From Lichtheimia corymbifera B2541 (taxonomy: Eukaryota > Mucoromycota > Mucoromycetes > Mucorales > Lichtheimiaceae): 64,000 bases of DNA. Below the pieces are notes generated by a model. The model was not told the origin of the DNA. It made no database searches and saw only the letters and a program-made list of their open reading frames with translations. Position 1 is the stretch's first letter, and each line of letters begins with the position of its first letter. The stretch is taken from assembly GCA_000697475.1 (NCBI GenBank), contig JNEU01001062.1, forward strand, positions 62,001 through 126,000, written 5' to 3'. A program made the translations under genes and the position numbers. This document shows, in pieces, positions 12,414 through 24,838 of this stretch.

Positions 12414-13029
12414 CAAACGTCCACAACATCAACGGTATTATTATTCCTTCCCTTTCCTCCACTCGTATACACTCTTTTTATTATTATTGTTATTATTCAC
12501 CCTACATATCCCAATCTCTTGTATATGCTTCTATGCCGCCGCCGTCGTCGTGTGTTTATAGCCTTTTGCTCTCTCTCTCTCTCTCTCTTTTCCTCTCTCC
12601 TTTGTATGATCAATCTACGCATATACACCTTATGCTATATAACTCTCCTCCCTTCTCTTTCTCGATTCCCCCCTTTTATTGTATGTTTTCTTATCCCTCC
12701 AACTTAATTATGTTCTTCTTGGTGTCGATTGTAAGGTGGGGCTTACTTTTCACGACAAAGTAATCCACTGGATTTTCGCTGGTCGAGGCGATCAATCACC
12801 CAACATGTATATTCGTTTTTCTTCCCTTTTATTATTAATTGCTTGTTCCATACTTGAATTTCTTTATTATGTGTTCTATTGATAAACGGTTCTTCGTCTT
12901 CTTTGATAAATGCAATGTGCTGGTCGTGTGTGTGTGTTTGTGTGCAACGTGGAGCGATTATATATGACCAAATGTCAGCTGAGATGATGCGCTTCCACTT
13001 TCTCTACTCTCTACTTTCCACTCCTCAGC
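12414..13029. other. Intergenic, pyrimidine-rich
   Basis: This spacer holds the probable 3' UTR of the homeobox gene and the promoter of SLY1. It includes a (CT)n run at ~12569-12588 and long T/C-rich stretches. No gene is supported. Confidence 0.5.
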
Positions 13030-15744
13030 ATGCAAAGCCCAATTATCGTCGATAGTGGAACTGAAGACCATTCATTACGATCAGAGCAATATGGTATGTC
13101 TTTGTGAGACAGCAACACCACCAACGTTATACGTTACGCCATGATGACAACTTGAAAGGCTGATGGATCCCCATTTGAATACAAACAGCTGCTGTCGCGT
13201 CCATGCTTAATCTGAACGCCACCCAGGCCGACAATGCTTTGGAAACAACACCGGCTGCAACTTCTTCAAATAGCAATGAGAATGGCGGTATGCTTTGGAA
13301 GGCTCTTATTTTCGACAAGTTTGGTCAAGATATCATCTCATCCATTATGCGTGTCAATGATCTACGCGAGAACGGTGTCACTGTGCATATGTAGGTGTTG
13401 ATGGTATATTGTAGTGAGGGATATTTGACTAACCAAAGGCAGGCTGCTTTCTCAGGATCGATCTTCTCTTCCAGATGTCCCTGCTGTATACTTTGTCGAG
13501 CCCACATCCGAGAATGTCAAGAAGATTTGTGAAGTATGGGTGGTTACTATGGTATTTTGAAGGAATTACTGATCATTGGTATAATAGGATATGAGCCGTG
13601 GACTATATGAATCATATTACATCAACTTTTGTTCAACCATCCCACGTCCTATCCTTGAAGAACTCGCATCAACCACAGCTGCCAATGAAACATCCGATCA
13701 AGTTACTCAAGTATGGAAGTTGAGAGCGGATAATGTATATACAATAGCATGTTAACAATGGTTCAATAGGTCTATGATCAATATCTCAACTTCATATGCA
13801 CCAATCCAGACGTATTTTCTCTCAATCAGTCGCAGGTGTTTGTCACTCTCAACAATCCTGGTGCACCAGAAAGCTTGATTGATGAAACGATTGATAAGGC
13901 AGTCAATTCTCTCTTTTCGGTCATTGTCACTATGGGTAAGTGTGGATGGGTGATTCAAACGTTCCACGTATCATTGATGTGTATTTATGCAGGCGTCATC
14001 CCCATCATTCGGTGCCCACGAGGAAACGCTGCAGAAATGATCGCAACCAAGTTGGATAGCAAACTACGTGATCATGTCATGAATTCACGGGCCAATCTCT
14101 TTTCAAACAGTTCATCCAATCTACAACGACCAGGTACGGCTGATCAACACACTGGCAACACATATCAGAGGTTATTAACTTGGTTTTCATTCCACAGTAT
14201 TGATTTTGTTGGATCGTAATATGGATTTGACTCCCATGTTGAGCCATTCTTGGACATATCAGTCGCTTATTCACGATGTTCTCGAGATGAAATTGAATCG
14301 GATCACTATCGAGGTATGTCCTATTCTTCCGGATGGGGGTTGGGGTACGCGTATGTATATTGATACCTTTGGAAATAGGCAGATGAAAAGATCAATCAAA
14401 CGCGGAAGAGCTATGATATTGAAAACAAGGATTACTTTTGGAGTCGGAATGCATCGAATCCCTTTCCACAAGTAGCTGGTAAGTACAAGCGATGTCAAGG
14501 GATAATATATGTGGGCTAAATCCTGGCATTTTGCAGAGGACATTGATGTGGAGTTGAACAAATACAAGAGCGATGCAGCTGAAATTACGCGCATGAGCGG
14601 TGTTAATTCCCTGGAAGATGTCAACCAACTCGACTTATCCAACAATACCAAGACTTTGAAATCTGCCATCACAGCCTTACCCGAGTTGACAGCACGGAAA
14701 GCTACCCTTGATTTGCACATGAACGTGGCAACTGCATTGCTCAACAAGATCAAAGATCGGCAACTCGATACATTTTTCCAGATTGAGGAGAACATTACTA
14801 GACAGGTAGGGATATCTTATTTCCATGTTGATTTTACCCACTAACCAAACATGTGCATAGAACAAAAACTTGTTGCTTGAAGTCATCCGTGATCAAGAAA
14901 AGAAGAATCCAGAAGACAAGATGCGTTTATTCTTGATCTACTACCTATCAACCGCTGATGAAGTGCCAAAGGAAGATATGGATGCATATGAAAAGGCATT
15001 GGGAGAGGCAGGATGCGATCTGACACCTTTGGAGTATATCAAACGGTATGTTGGGAATAAGTTACAAGTTGTATTCATTGACAAAGGAGCTAATGCACGA
15101 TTCAGCGTACGACAGCTTATGCGGATGACTTCAATGATCTCGTCGCCTTCGGTTGGCCAATCCTCCGGATTCTCACAAAATGATCTATTCCGCGGTTTTA
15201 GCAGTATTGGAAACAAGGTACCTGCTCTAACATCAAGGAAAAGGAAAAGAATGATTCTAATTTGCTTACCCCCTAGCTGACGGATCGGTTGAAAGAAGGA
15301 GGATTAGGCGGCAGTTTCGATAATCTTTTGTCTGGCGTCAAGAATTTATTACCTGCACGTAAAGAGCTTGTGATTAGCAAGATTGTTGGCGACATTATGA
15401 ATCCACCACAAAACGAACCATCCAAGGCTGATGATTACTTGTACTTTGATCCCAAATTGAGCCGCAACTCGCGTGCACTACGTCAACACAAGGCTTCTTT
15501 CCAGGAGGCGATCGTTTTCGTTGTTGGTGGTGGTAACTATGTGGAATACCAGAATCTCCAGGAGATTGCAAATGTAAGTATGGAAGGATAATGGAGATAT
15601 AAGTTGATTTACTAATATCGGTGGAATAACTTTAACTAGCAAAACAATCAAAAGAAAAAGATCACGTATGGATCGACAGCAATATTATCGCCGCATGAAT
15701 TCTTGGATCAGCTAGCCACGTTGGGTAGAGAATCAAATGCTTAA
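13030..15744 (+). CDS. SLY1: Sec1/Munc18-family protein Sly1
   Basis: Twelve exons (13030-13093, 13189-13390, 13443-13533, 13588-13710, 13770-13935, 13993-14133, 14198-14313, 14379-14478, 14537-14805, 14861-15217, 15277-15573, 15640-15744) encode 676 residues, the usual size for Sly1/SCFD1. Family landmarks are [17 protein letters not shown] at the N terminus, [16 protein letters not shown] text (here [11 protein letters not shown]), [27 protein letters not shown], and [20 protein letters not shown] in domain 2. Known role: binds the syntaxin Sed5 N-peptide and promotes SNARE assembly in ER-Golgi transport, on the cytosolic face. The start is set by the first short exon, which restores the conserved N-terminal helix. 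All junctions keep the frame and use GT-AG. Confidence 0.95.
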
Positions 15745-16540
15745 ACAACGACAACAAAGACTATAATGCATCTTAATGACGAGGACCATGTGGGAGTTTA
15801 AGTTAATGCAGGTGGTGGGGTTGGCCATTGGTACACTCGCGTGTGAATGACCGAATGTGACCTTGAATCACAATCAATTGATTTCATTTATATCATGCGA
15901 ATATTGAGGGGGTGGTTTTGAGGAGTACAAGCTTAAGGAGAAAAGAATAATACATGCGCAGGTAATCCTACTAGACTCACAGTCGCAAGAACAATCAAAT
16001 GAGGCAAGTGCCTCGTCTGAGGCTGGAATGCGAACAAATGTGACACGGCAGATGGTATCCCAGCTGAATACTGCAGCTATTGCTATCGTAGCTGAGGATG
16101 GGATGTAGAGGTGATTCAATGATTGTGTGATAAAGGATACGAGGATAAAGTAGTACAATCACGACAGCTGTTTTTATTGTGAACAAAGATAGTACAAGGA
16201 AACAAAGGATCTACTGCTATTGCTACAACAAAAAAACCACGCGACATGCTGCTCGGATGAAGATCCGATTAGGAGATGAAAGGGGAAAGGGGATGAATGC
16301 AATGTGCCAAGGTTTTATTGCGGTCTTCTTTCCTAAACAAAGAGCTCACTCGTGTGGCAAAATGTATGGTGGTACAGATGCACATGTCTTTTTTCATGTC
16401 CAACATTGAGTGTTGTACCGTTTGGTTTCCTTTCTTTTCTTTCTTTCTCGTATTTTCTTCTTATTCTCGCTTTTTCACACACACATTTCTCTGCTTCATT
16501 TTACTCGTTGCCTGCCTTATCGACACTGGCTCAATGTCCA
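15745..16540. other. Intergenic
   Basis: Contains the 3' end of SLY1 transcripts and a T/C-rich leader (16420-16500) before the next gene. No supported coding region. Confidence 0.5.
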
Positions 16541-17780
16541 ATGAACCCATCTTTTTCAACGCACAATAAGGGTAGCAGTTCTGTGCGTGAATCGATTCTC
16601 TCAACCACCACTCGCCCTGTGTCCCGAAAGTGGAAACAACTGGTTTCGAAACTAAAATGGTTCAATAAAAGGCAGCAACCCGATTTTAGGCCGAAGTCTA
16701 CGGGCCAAGCAATCACATCTACAAGAAATATTACGAGACGACGACATAGCAGCGATGAGCTTACACGCACCAATGAATATCCTTTTTACACCGCACAAAG
16801 AGGTAAAAAAGAGGCATCATTATCATCAATGGGGTGATTAACTTGAGTGCATATTCATTATAGAAACAGCGAGTAAAGAGCAACAGCAGCCAAATACTGA
16901 TGCAGGACCATCAAAACAACAACTACATGTTTCATTACCGGCAGGACCGGTATGTTCGGCATTATCACCACCTCCTCGACCATCAATGGTAGCTCGACGT
17001 GTCAACAACAATACACATCCAAGCATGAGTCGGCGCCAAAGCAGCACAAACACAAAACAAGAAGGTGACATTGTGCAACCACATCCGCGTCGGTCATCCT
17101 CATCACGACCCATGATCCAGACTTTCAACTTGCGATTGTCTATCGATATTGAGCGTCAGAGCATGTTATGTGGAAGTCCATCATCAGCAACGACATCGAG
17201 TATCAGCGGTGAATCATTTGCACCATCAATATCACGTCCTACAACACCTTTTCGTAGCGGCACGCTTGGTTCACACAGCTATCCTTTTCCACCTACCAGT
17301 TCAGCTGTGCCACCTGTACCTGATATACCACCACTTAAAGAACGTCGTAAACGCCGAAGCCCCATGTCAATACCAGATGACTTGACACTTGATTTGAAAC
17401 GTAGTTCTATTTCTGCTGCAAGTGCAACCGAGATTGAACGAGAAAAAGCCATGGATGCACTTGAAGGCAAAACATCATCATCAGCTTCATCATCGTCTTC
17501 ATCTTCTGTCTCGTCCTCCTTGTCCTCAGCCATTGATCGCGATAAGGCACAATATGAAGCCGTGGTAGCACGCACTCAACGTCGTCGTGCAGCAGCAGCT
17601 GCGGATTCCCCACCCAATTCGTCCTCTTCTTCAAGACGACCTATGATTTCCACCCAACAGCAACAACAACAGCACGTGTATTATCCAGCTACTCCGAATT
17701 CCATGGTCACCGTCATTGGCCATCATCAACGTGTTGATGACAATGGCCATCTCTACATACCAGTAGATACTTTGACTTGA
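16541..17780 (+). CDS. Ser-rich basic protein of unknown function
   Basis: Two exons (16541-16802, 16864-17780) give about 392 residues. The N-terminal part is basic (KWKQLVSKLKWFNKR) and the middle holds a short conserved-looking stretch, MIQTFNLRLSIDIERQS. The rest is disordered: Ser runs, proline patches (PPVPDIPPLKERRKRR), a poly-Ser block near SSASSSSSSSVSS and a Q run. Basic-Ser motifs such as RRRHSSD and RRKRRSP could be kinase sites. I recognise no domain. The 61-nt intron joins AG|G to AAA in frame. The start at 16541 is chosen because the upstream ATG at 16534 is in a frame that stops after 11 codons. The long coherent frame and codon use argue for a real gene; function cannot be assigned. 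Confidence 0.7.
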
Positions 17781-18067
17781 TAGATTTTCTCTTTGTTTTG
17801 TATACACACAACCCATTTTCATTCCCCATCGCTGGTTCGAGAAGGATACCCCCGATTCCTTTCCCTTTCTCTTTTTTTCCAATATTATCCCTGTGATTCA
17901 CTTTTTTTTCTTTCTTAGCAGCAGTTGCGATGTTTTGATATAAGAGCATGGTGGATTTGATAACTCTGCAGATCATTGTAGTATGTATAGAACGAGATCA
18001 TGTTGAATGGGCATATACAAATGTTAATATGTGCTAGGTGATACAAGTCTAAAATATTGCTATTGTA

Positions 18068-19857
18068 TTATCGCAGTTCATACTGGTTCCACCGTTTATT
18101 ATGCTCATCATTGTCGTCGTCGCTGTTGTCCAGACCATCTTTGCTTTCACGATAGTTCGTCATGGCACCATCAACAAGTAGAATAGGTGTACTTTCAGCC
18201 ACCATGCTGTATATGGGTCCCGATGATGGTGGCGACAAATGCTCACTTGTGTCCCCATCATCCGTGCTTATCTGATGCTGTAGCTCCTCGTCGTGTATAT
18301 GCTTACGGGCTTGTTCAGCCGCTCGTCTCAATTTGAGCCAGTTGTAGAGAGCAATGCCAAATAAAGTGATACATAGACCAATCGTGTTGATGACTGTCAA
18401 TCGATCGCCAAACACAAGCGTGGATATGAAGATAGTCGCTACTTCCTGTATATGCCAAATGTCAGTATCCCAATATACGCACCCATATCAATCCAATTTT
18501 TACCTTGAAGATACCACAAACACTTAATGTGACCACGGATGTACGCTTTATCAAGAAAAACTCGGACGAGATCATAACGAATGCCAAAACGCCTCCAGCC
18601 AAGATAGTAAGAGCCTAAAGACATGTTGTTAGTTATTTGTTCTTCAAGCATGTCTCTCTCACATGATATACTCACTGTGTATAATCCATCCTCGACTGTG
18701 ACAAAAAAGACGCTTCCAAAGATGGTTGGGTATCCTTCCACAGCTGCTGCCAGAATTAAAAGCACCACCGCTTGAGCAGGAGCCAAAAAGAAAATCGATG
18801 CGAATGGATTGGATAAGCCCATGCTTTCTTTACGCAAAAGAACCTCGGTTAATGACCAACGTAAACCACCACAGGCTGCAGCAGTCATGACAGCTACAAA
18901 TCTGACAGGGCTGTTAATATCCCGTTCACCTACTAGGGTGGCCATGGCACTTACCCAACCAACTCAAATTCCGTTTCATCGGACACCATAAGAAGCACGC
19001 CAACGATGATAATCAAGATAATGCAAATGAGTTTGATGCTTGGTTTCTCGAGGCGGAAGAGGAATGCAAAGACCAATACGAATGCAAGCGTGGAAGATTT
19101 ACACATGGCTTGAATAGAAATCAGTATTTCGTATCATATAGAACATGGCTTGCCATTGTACATACTGTAGAAGGATAAGGTAATGGTCTTGAGAGAGAGG
19201 TTGGAGAGACCAATATCAAGACTGGTAGCAAGAGCACATGGGAAGACCTTGTACCTATTAAACACATCGATCAGCACTTGTATGAGTGGATTGCCGCTTC
19301 CTTTAACATACATGTAATCTTTGATTGTCGGTCGTTTAGGTGGTCGGATCTTAGGAACAAGCAGCAACGAAAGACCAGCGAAACCAAATTGCACCACCAT
19401 GTGAATACTGGATACAAAGAGAGGGAATTGGAAGTTGTAATGCTCGGCTGAAAACATCCATTTGTTGTAGACTGATAAGAATGTAGCAAACTACACAATG
19501 GATATCATCAATATCGCAATGAGTCGTCCCTGAATCAGCTTTTACTATACCGTGTACCTATAATGAAAGGTTGGTTTCAGTGATACGAAGCTATGCCTCT
19601 TTTTTCATGGCATGATAATCTTACCATGATAGTATCCAAAACAAGTTGATCGCTGACGACTTTAAAAGTGCTTTCTTATGTGGGCTAAGCTTGTGTTGTT
19701 TTTTTGCTGGCCTGTCATCGTCTGTGGATAGCAATCGTTCTGATGACATTGGATCGTGGTCTTGTAAAGGATAGCTGTCATCATCCATCGACGATCGCAG
19801 CTCTATATTCTCATTGATAGCTGAATGGGGCCGTGCGTCGTCAATGGCAGTGGGCAT
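18068..19857 (-). CDS. SLC35C2-type nucleotide-sugar/triose-phosphate transporter family protein
   Basis: Eight exons on the minus strand (19625-19857, 19551-19557, 19312-19490, 19166-19254, 18955-19108, 18676-18901, 18504-18614, 18068-18445) give 458 residues. After an acidic cytosolic N-tail, the TPT/EamA fold begins with INLFWILSWYTFATFLSVYN, then KWMF and FPLFVSSIHMVVQF, then SLDIGLSNLSLKTITLSFYT and the second half-repeat GGLRWSLTEVLLRKE. About ten hydrophobic segments are present and the C-tail is acidic. The family sits in Golgi or ER membranes; human SLC35C2 affects GDP-fucose handling, but the substrate here is unknown. The second exon is only 7 nt (GTACACG); it is needed to supply the conserved W-Y-T-F join and to keep frame. 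Confidence 0.88.
19551..19557 (-). other. 7-nt microexon
   Basis: On the minus strand GTACACG is flanked by ATTATAG (acceptor) and GTATAG (donor). It completes a Trp codon and adds Tyr-Thr between LFWILS and FATFLSVYNKW. Without it the reading frame breaks and the family-conserved WY.FAT motif is lost. Confidence 0.8.
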
Positions 19858-20346
19858 GTCTCGTATAGATAAAGGCTATGCGGAGGTAAATGGTATAAAG
19901 CGTGGTTAAGGTTGTTCAAAGAGACAAGAGGAGTAAAATGAAACCGTTCGCTCTCCCCCACACCCACTCCGCACGTTGATCAAAGCATCTCAGTTTATGT
20001 TGTTAACATGCATATTGGCAACCAAATGATGATAGGGTCTCTAGTTGACCATTAATATGTAACCTTGCTCTTGGCTATACGCTTTGTACGTATTTGAGCC
20101 AGTGTTGTCACGTGAGCGAAAGAAAAGAACGCGGTCTATTGAATATCGTTCCATGCATAGGATTTAACGTACATCATTTGTACTACCTGTCATAAGGGTG
20201 TATCCGCTTGCAGCTTTTGCCATAACCAAGTGGATAAACCCAAGCCAACTCTTTATCCTCCCCCCAAACAATGATAGCTCACATATCAACATCTTCATAA
20301 ATGAATAACTCCATTTACCAAGTTTTATACATCGGATTATATATTA
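19858..20346. other. Intergenic
   Basis: Spacer between two minus-strand genes, holding the promoter of the SLC35C2-type gene and the 3' end of the sugar transporter. No gene seen. Confidence 0.5.
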
Positions 20347-22679
20347 TTAGAGTATAGGCGTGGGGTTTCTGACAATATCTTCAGGTAATGTAGAAGGCTC
20401 CGGACTTGAAGTTGTAGGATAATCGTGTCCAAATTGAAGTACTCGGCGACCCTTGATGTATCGTTCGTCAATTTGTTCCAACGTTTCAGTAGCTGCTCGA
20501 GGATGAGGTAAATTAGGATCATAAAACCTAAAGTTGGCGCTAAACAGCAAATCGATCTCCTCCAACGACATGCCCTATATGGATCTAGATGAGTTACTGC
20601 GTATTGTGTTTCATTGTTGCTCTAGTAATTACCTTTGTTTCTGGAAAGTAAAGATAAACAATGATCGCAATACATATGCTGAAAATACAATAGATCAAAA
20701 ACACCTTCCATTGAATACTGGTGAGTGCAATAGGCGATAGTTCTGTCACACCAAAAGTGAAAAACCAATTGACAGCCGTGGCAATGCTAAATCCCTTAGC
20801 TCGAACGCCTATGTACCACCATCACCATACATCCTTGAGTCCATAATATCCACCTTCGCATAGAGATATACAATACACTTACCATTTGGGAAAAGCTCTG
20901 CTGGATAGATCCATCCCAGTGGTGCCCAAAAACATCCATACGTGGCAAGGAATAAGTAGAATATCACAAAGAAAGCAACAGAACTTGCACGTGGCTCGTG
21001 TAGGAACAATGCTGCGGTCTGATCCGAGAGGTGATCGTAAAAATCCGCCATCCCAGCAAATCGGCTTCCATAGACTGATGATATAGCTGATAGGATAGCC
21101 ATCCATAGAGCACTGAGTACAGCACCGGCAATCATCCCATGACGTCGACGCCATCGATCAATTAAGAATACAGGTAACATCGTTGCAACCACAATCACCG
21201 ATCCACTGATGGCATTTGCTATATAATAAGCTTTAATGATGATCCCACACACACAGCTCCCCAAAGGTTCTCTTACCAAAAAGTGTTGCGACATGCCCAT
21301 TGAGCCCAATAGCACGGAAGATAACTGGAGAATACAACCTAAATGATCAGGAATATAATGATTAGCTATGGATAAGCCGAGCTGTCAACCTCTTTAAACG
21401 TACATAAGGGTATTGGCTCCAGTAAGTTGTTGAAACGCTAATGATGCACATGCGAGGATCAAACGACGAAGGTTGTTATCGCTGCTACGACGAAATAGTT
21501 CCTTGTATCCTTTCTTGGTGTATCTTTCTTCAAAGCATATCCTCTGCTTGATTTCGGCAAACTCCATTAGCACGTCTCGATGTCGTGTACTCCCATCCCC
21601 TCGTATCATAGCGAGTGTCCGTATTGCTTCCTTGTCACGATGCTTCTGTATCAGGTATCTGGGGCTGCAATAGCAGGTACATCAGTAAACCTCTACTCTG
21701 ATACAACTAAGATGGATTTGGGTATACTATACCTTTGAGGAACGAAAAAAAGGCCAATCACGTAGATAGCATTAGGTATAAGCTGCACGCCAAGTGGAAT
21801 CCTGTATCATTTGGGTTGCTTAACGACTTGAAGAGCCTTTGTACCCTTTGCATTTACCTCCATGAGCGGCTAGTTTGCAATGACGTGCATCCAAATGTGA
21901 TCCAAAAGTCGACTGATATACCAAGAACGATGCATAGTTGATGAAACGCAATGAATCTTCCCCGAGAGCTGGGTGTTGCAATCTCTGTGAGGTCTGCATG
22001 TAGATAGGGAAATTGTTGATGAGATATATGGTTTGTGACAAGAGCTCAAATCCAACGGCTTACAAAGCGGGACTACCATTGACAACATTCTCAAAGCAAT
22101 GTGCGTGAGTCACATGATGATAATATGACTAAAGTATAATTCTGCTTACCCAACACTGATGCCCACTAACGTGCGTCCTGCGTATATCTTTGCCATTTCG
22201 TCGGCAGCCACCAGCAGTAAGTTTCCCAGCATGCATAACAAGGAGCCAAAAATAGCAAGACCACGACGACCAAGGAAATCTGCCAATGGACCACCCAACA
22301 AGGCACCAACAACCGCACCGATCATCATGGTAGTGATAATGATAGTGTATACTTCCAATTCCTCAACAATGCGAAAGTGCTTCAAAAAGTTAGGCATAAC
22401 CATGACGCTTGCCATGGCAACCAAGTTGTATCCAAACTACGCATTCAGATCAGCAATCCATGTTACACAATGTCTCTCATTTTTCCTGCAGCTCACCAAG
22501 AATCCACCCAGCGACAAGAAGCTACCTCAACCAGTAAGTATCCAACATGCCCTCCCTCATGAGTAAAAGTGTGCTTACGTGCAAAGTGCAATGAGCCGTG
22601 TTTTAGTCGACTTGAAGAGCTGCAATTTGGCATCCCAGCCCAGTGGTGGATGATGGCGCAAGAACGTTAGGCATTTCAT
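20347..22679 (-). CDS. MFS sugar transporter (sugar porter family)
   Basis: Eleven exons on the minus strand (22579-22679, 22497-22521, 22150-22436, 22064-22089, 21858-21993, 21733-21801, 21404-21664, 21277-21338, 20883-21230, 20633-20808, 20347-20574) give 572 residues with twelve predicted membrane segments. Sugar-porter signatures appear in order: FLSLGGFLFGYN in TM1, GGPLADFLGRRG, GRTLVGISVG, PLYLTEIATPSSRGRF, VPQSPRYLIQKH, FQQLTGANTLMLYSP in TM7, PAELFPNGVRAKG, and PETKGMSLEEID after TM12. It should move hexoses or related polyols across the plasma membrane; the exact substrate is not readable. Exons of 25 and 26 nt are required to rebuild TM1 and the PLYLTEI motif. The start at 22679 gives a short cytosolic N-tail. 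Confidence 0.92.
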
Positions 22680-24838
22680 CGAAAGCCTTTTTTCTGCAAT
22701 GGCAATACAAGCTGACTAGATCCGAGATGTCCCAGAGAAAGCAGAGGCAGCAAACTTGAGTAAGAGGGAAGAAGCAGCCATAAAGGGTAAGTGAAAAGGT
22801 CGAGAAAAAGGTCGATTTCATGCTGTCTTGGACGAGTCTACAACATAGCCAATACATTCACCACCTTCATTTGAAGCTATTCTCCGTCGTACAACTACTC
22901 TTCCTCAAAGTACAAACAACGTATTCATTGGGTTTGATTTGTTATCAGCCGGTTGCTTGGATATTCTCATCACAAAGATCCCCGTTGCCCAGTTGTCAAG
23001 GTGTATGTAGTACATGCTACTCTTGTGTTATTAGCCATTCCACATTTTCATTGTTGTAGATCTCAGCTAGTTGCCACCCATATTGGAATAAAGCTTTCAC
23101 GTTCCTTTTTGTCAAACGTATCCACAGCAATGAAGTAGGAAAATTAAAATATATCGCCGACGACGAGGTGTTATAGTAGTATATGTTGCCTTTGCTCTCA
23201 ATACGATCATCATACTAAGGGGAGATCTAATAAACCAGTATCTTGCCACAAGTTTCCCACATGCAAATAAAGAACTGATCTTATTGGATAATACGCACGT
23301 GTCTACAGCTTATGCAATGCATCAAGTGATGTTTATATTGTGAAATTCAAGGGAAAAGGAGATGTCTGCCACGTCTAAACACATCACACACAAACACACA
23401 ACACACGCACGCGTGCCAACGGATATGGTCAATTGAATGTGCACATTAAAAGGATAATGATTCAAGTGATGAGTAAAAGTACATCATATGCGCATTGACC
23501 AGCATCATCCTGGTGGCAGCAATATCATTCACAGGGGTTGTGAAGGGATCAAATGCGCGAATTGCCTGTAGGGGAAGATACATAGTGCCCTGGTTTGGAT
23601 ACATTGGGATTTTTGAGGAAAGGTTTTGCGGATCACATTATAGAACGACAAGAATATGTATTTTGCTAGGTGCATATAGATACAAGCAACTACACCAGAG
23701 CCAATCGATTCGGCCCAAGAAATTGTTGTTAGAGAGAGTAGTAAGTTAATTCCATACACCTATGTATAATAATTGTCATGTGATATCAGGGATTAATGTA
23801 TGAAGCCTATATGCTGCTCTTCTCCTTGTGTACTGAACGTGTGCCGTTTTCACCAAGGATTATCATGAGTACATGCGGAATGGAAGATAATAATAGTGTT
23901 ATTAACAAAGACAACCACGTGAAGAGTAATGCTTGTTTTTGCCGGAAACATAGATGGCATCTCTTTGAGATGCGGGGTTGTACCTATCAGGTACAGATAA
24001 TGGATCCTGCTTGAAAAAAGTACAGCGCTTACATGACCATTGGATGCTGCTCTCGAGCAGCAAGTTGTGATAAAAGTGTGGAAGAAACATCGTCTCATCT
24101 TCGTGAGCATACAAATTAGCTTTACATATCCTTGCATTGGGTCATGAGGCCACTTTTTCTGGATTCAGTTATATGCTGCAAGCAACACGCATCGGGTAAA
24201 TAAGTTTACGAGGGAAATGACGAAAATGAGTTAGAAGATCCAGCTAACAGAGCGAAAACGACGATAGCACCAGTCTACGCTATCTCTTTTATCAGTAACT
24301 GACACGAGTTTATCTCAATCCTTTGGTGCTGTGATCGATATCCATGTGCGTTTTCGAGCGCAAAATTATCATTTTATACAACCATGTATGCTATTAATAT
24401 GGCCTTGACTGTGGTTTTAAATGTGTGCAATGACATATGCAGTGAGCTCGAGGTGATGATCGACTTACAAGGGACAACCTAGAAAACAAACAACAAACAA
24501 CGCGAGAATCGTAAAAGATGCATATCGACGCTGTTCGGAAAATTCGTCGAGAACCAGGAGAATCAATCGGCTGCAATGATAAACGAGGCGAAAAGCAATC
24601 CGATTGTGTCAACTTCATGAGATAGTATTGAGATGTTGTATTTACACTGAGAAAGAGCGATTGAACTTTTGCCACCGTGCGTGATAGGATGTGCATAAAC
24701 ACACACACACATACACACGCACACATACAAGACCATCAACAAACGGAAACTTTCCCTCCATTTCCTTTTTTCTTCACTTTTCATCTACAGGTGCCAATCC
24801 TTGCTCTTCTTTCGTCTCGTGCAGCAGTCCCCCTTTCA
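22680..24838. other. Intergenic, 2.2 kb
   Basis: Divergent spacer between the sugar transporter (-) and the F-box gene (+). It holds short unsupported frames only, and a (CA)n tract at ~24699-24728 close to the F-box gene's 5' side. Such a long spacer is unusual for this window and may contain upstream regulatory sequence or an unrecognised non-coding gene. Confidence 0.45.
24699..24728. repeat. (CA)n microsatellite
   Basis: Interrupted CA dinucleotide run about 110 bp before the F-box gene start. Confidence 0.8.

Noticed and set aside
17279..17575. Acidic minus-strand frame opposite the Ser-rich gene.
   Set aside because: Antisense of Ser codons (TCA/TCT to E/D); no independent support.
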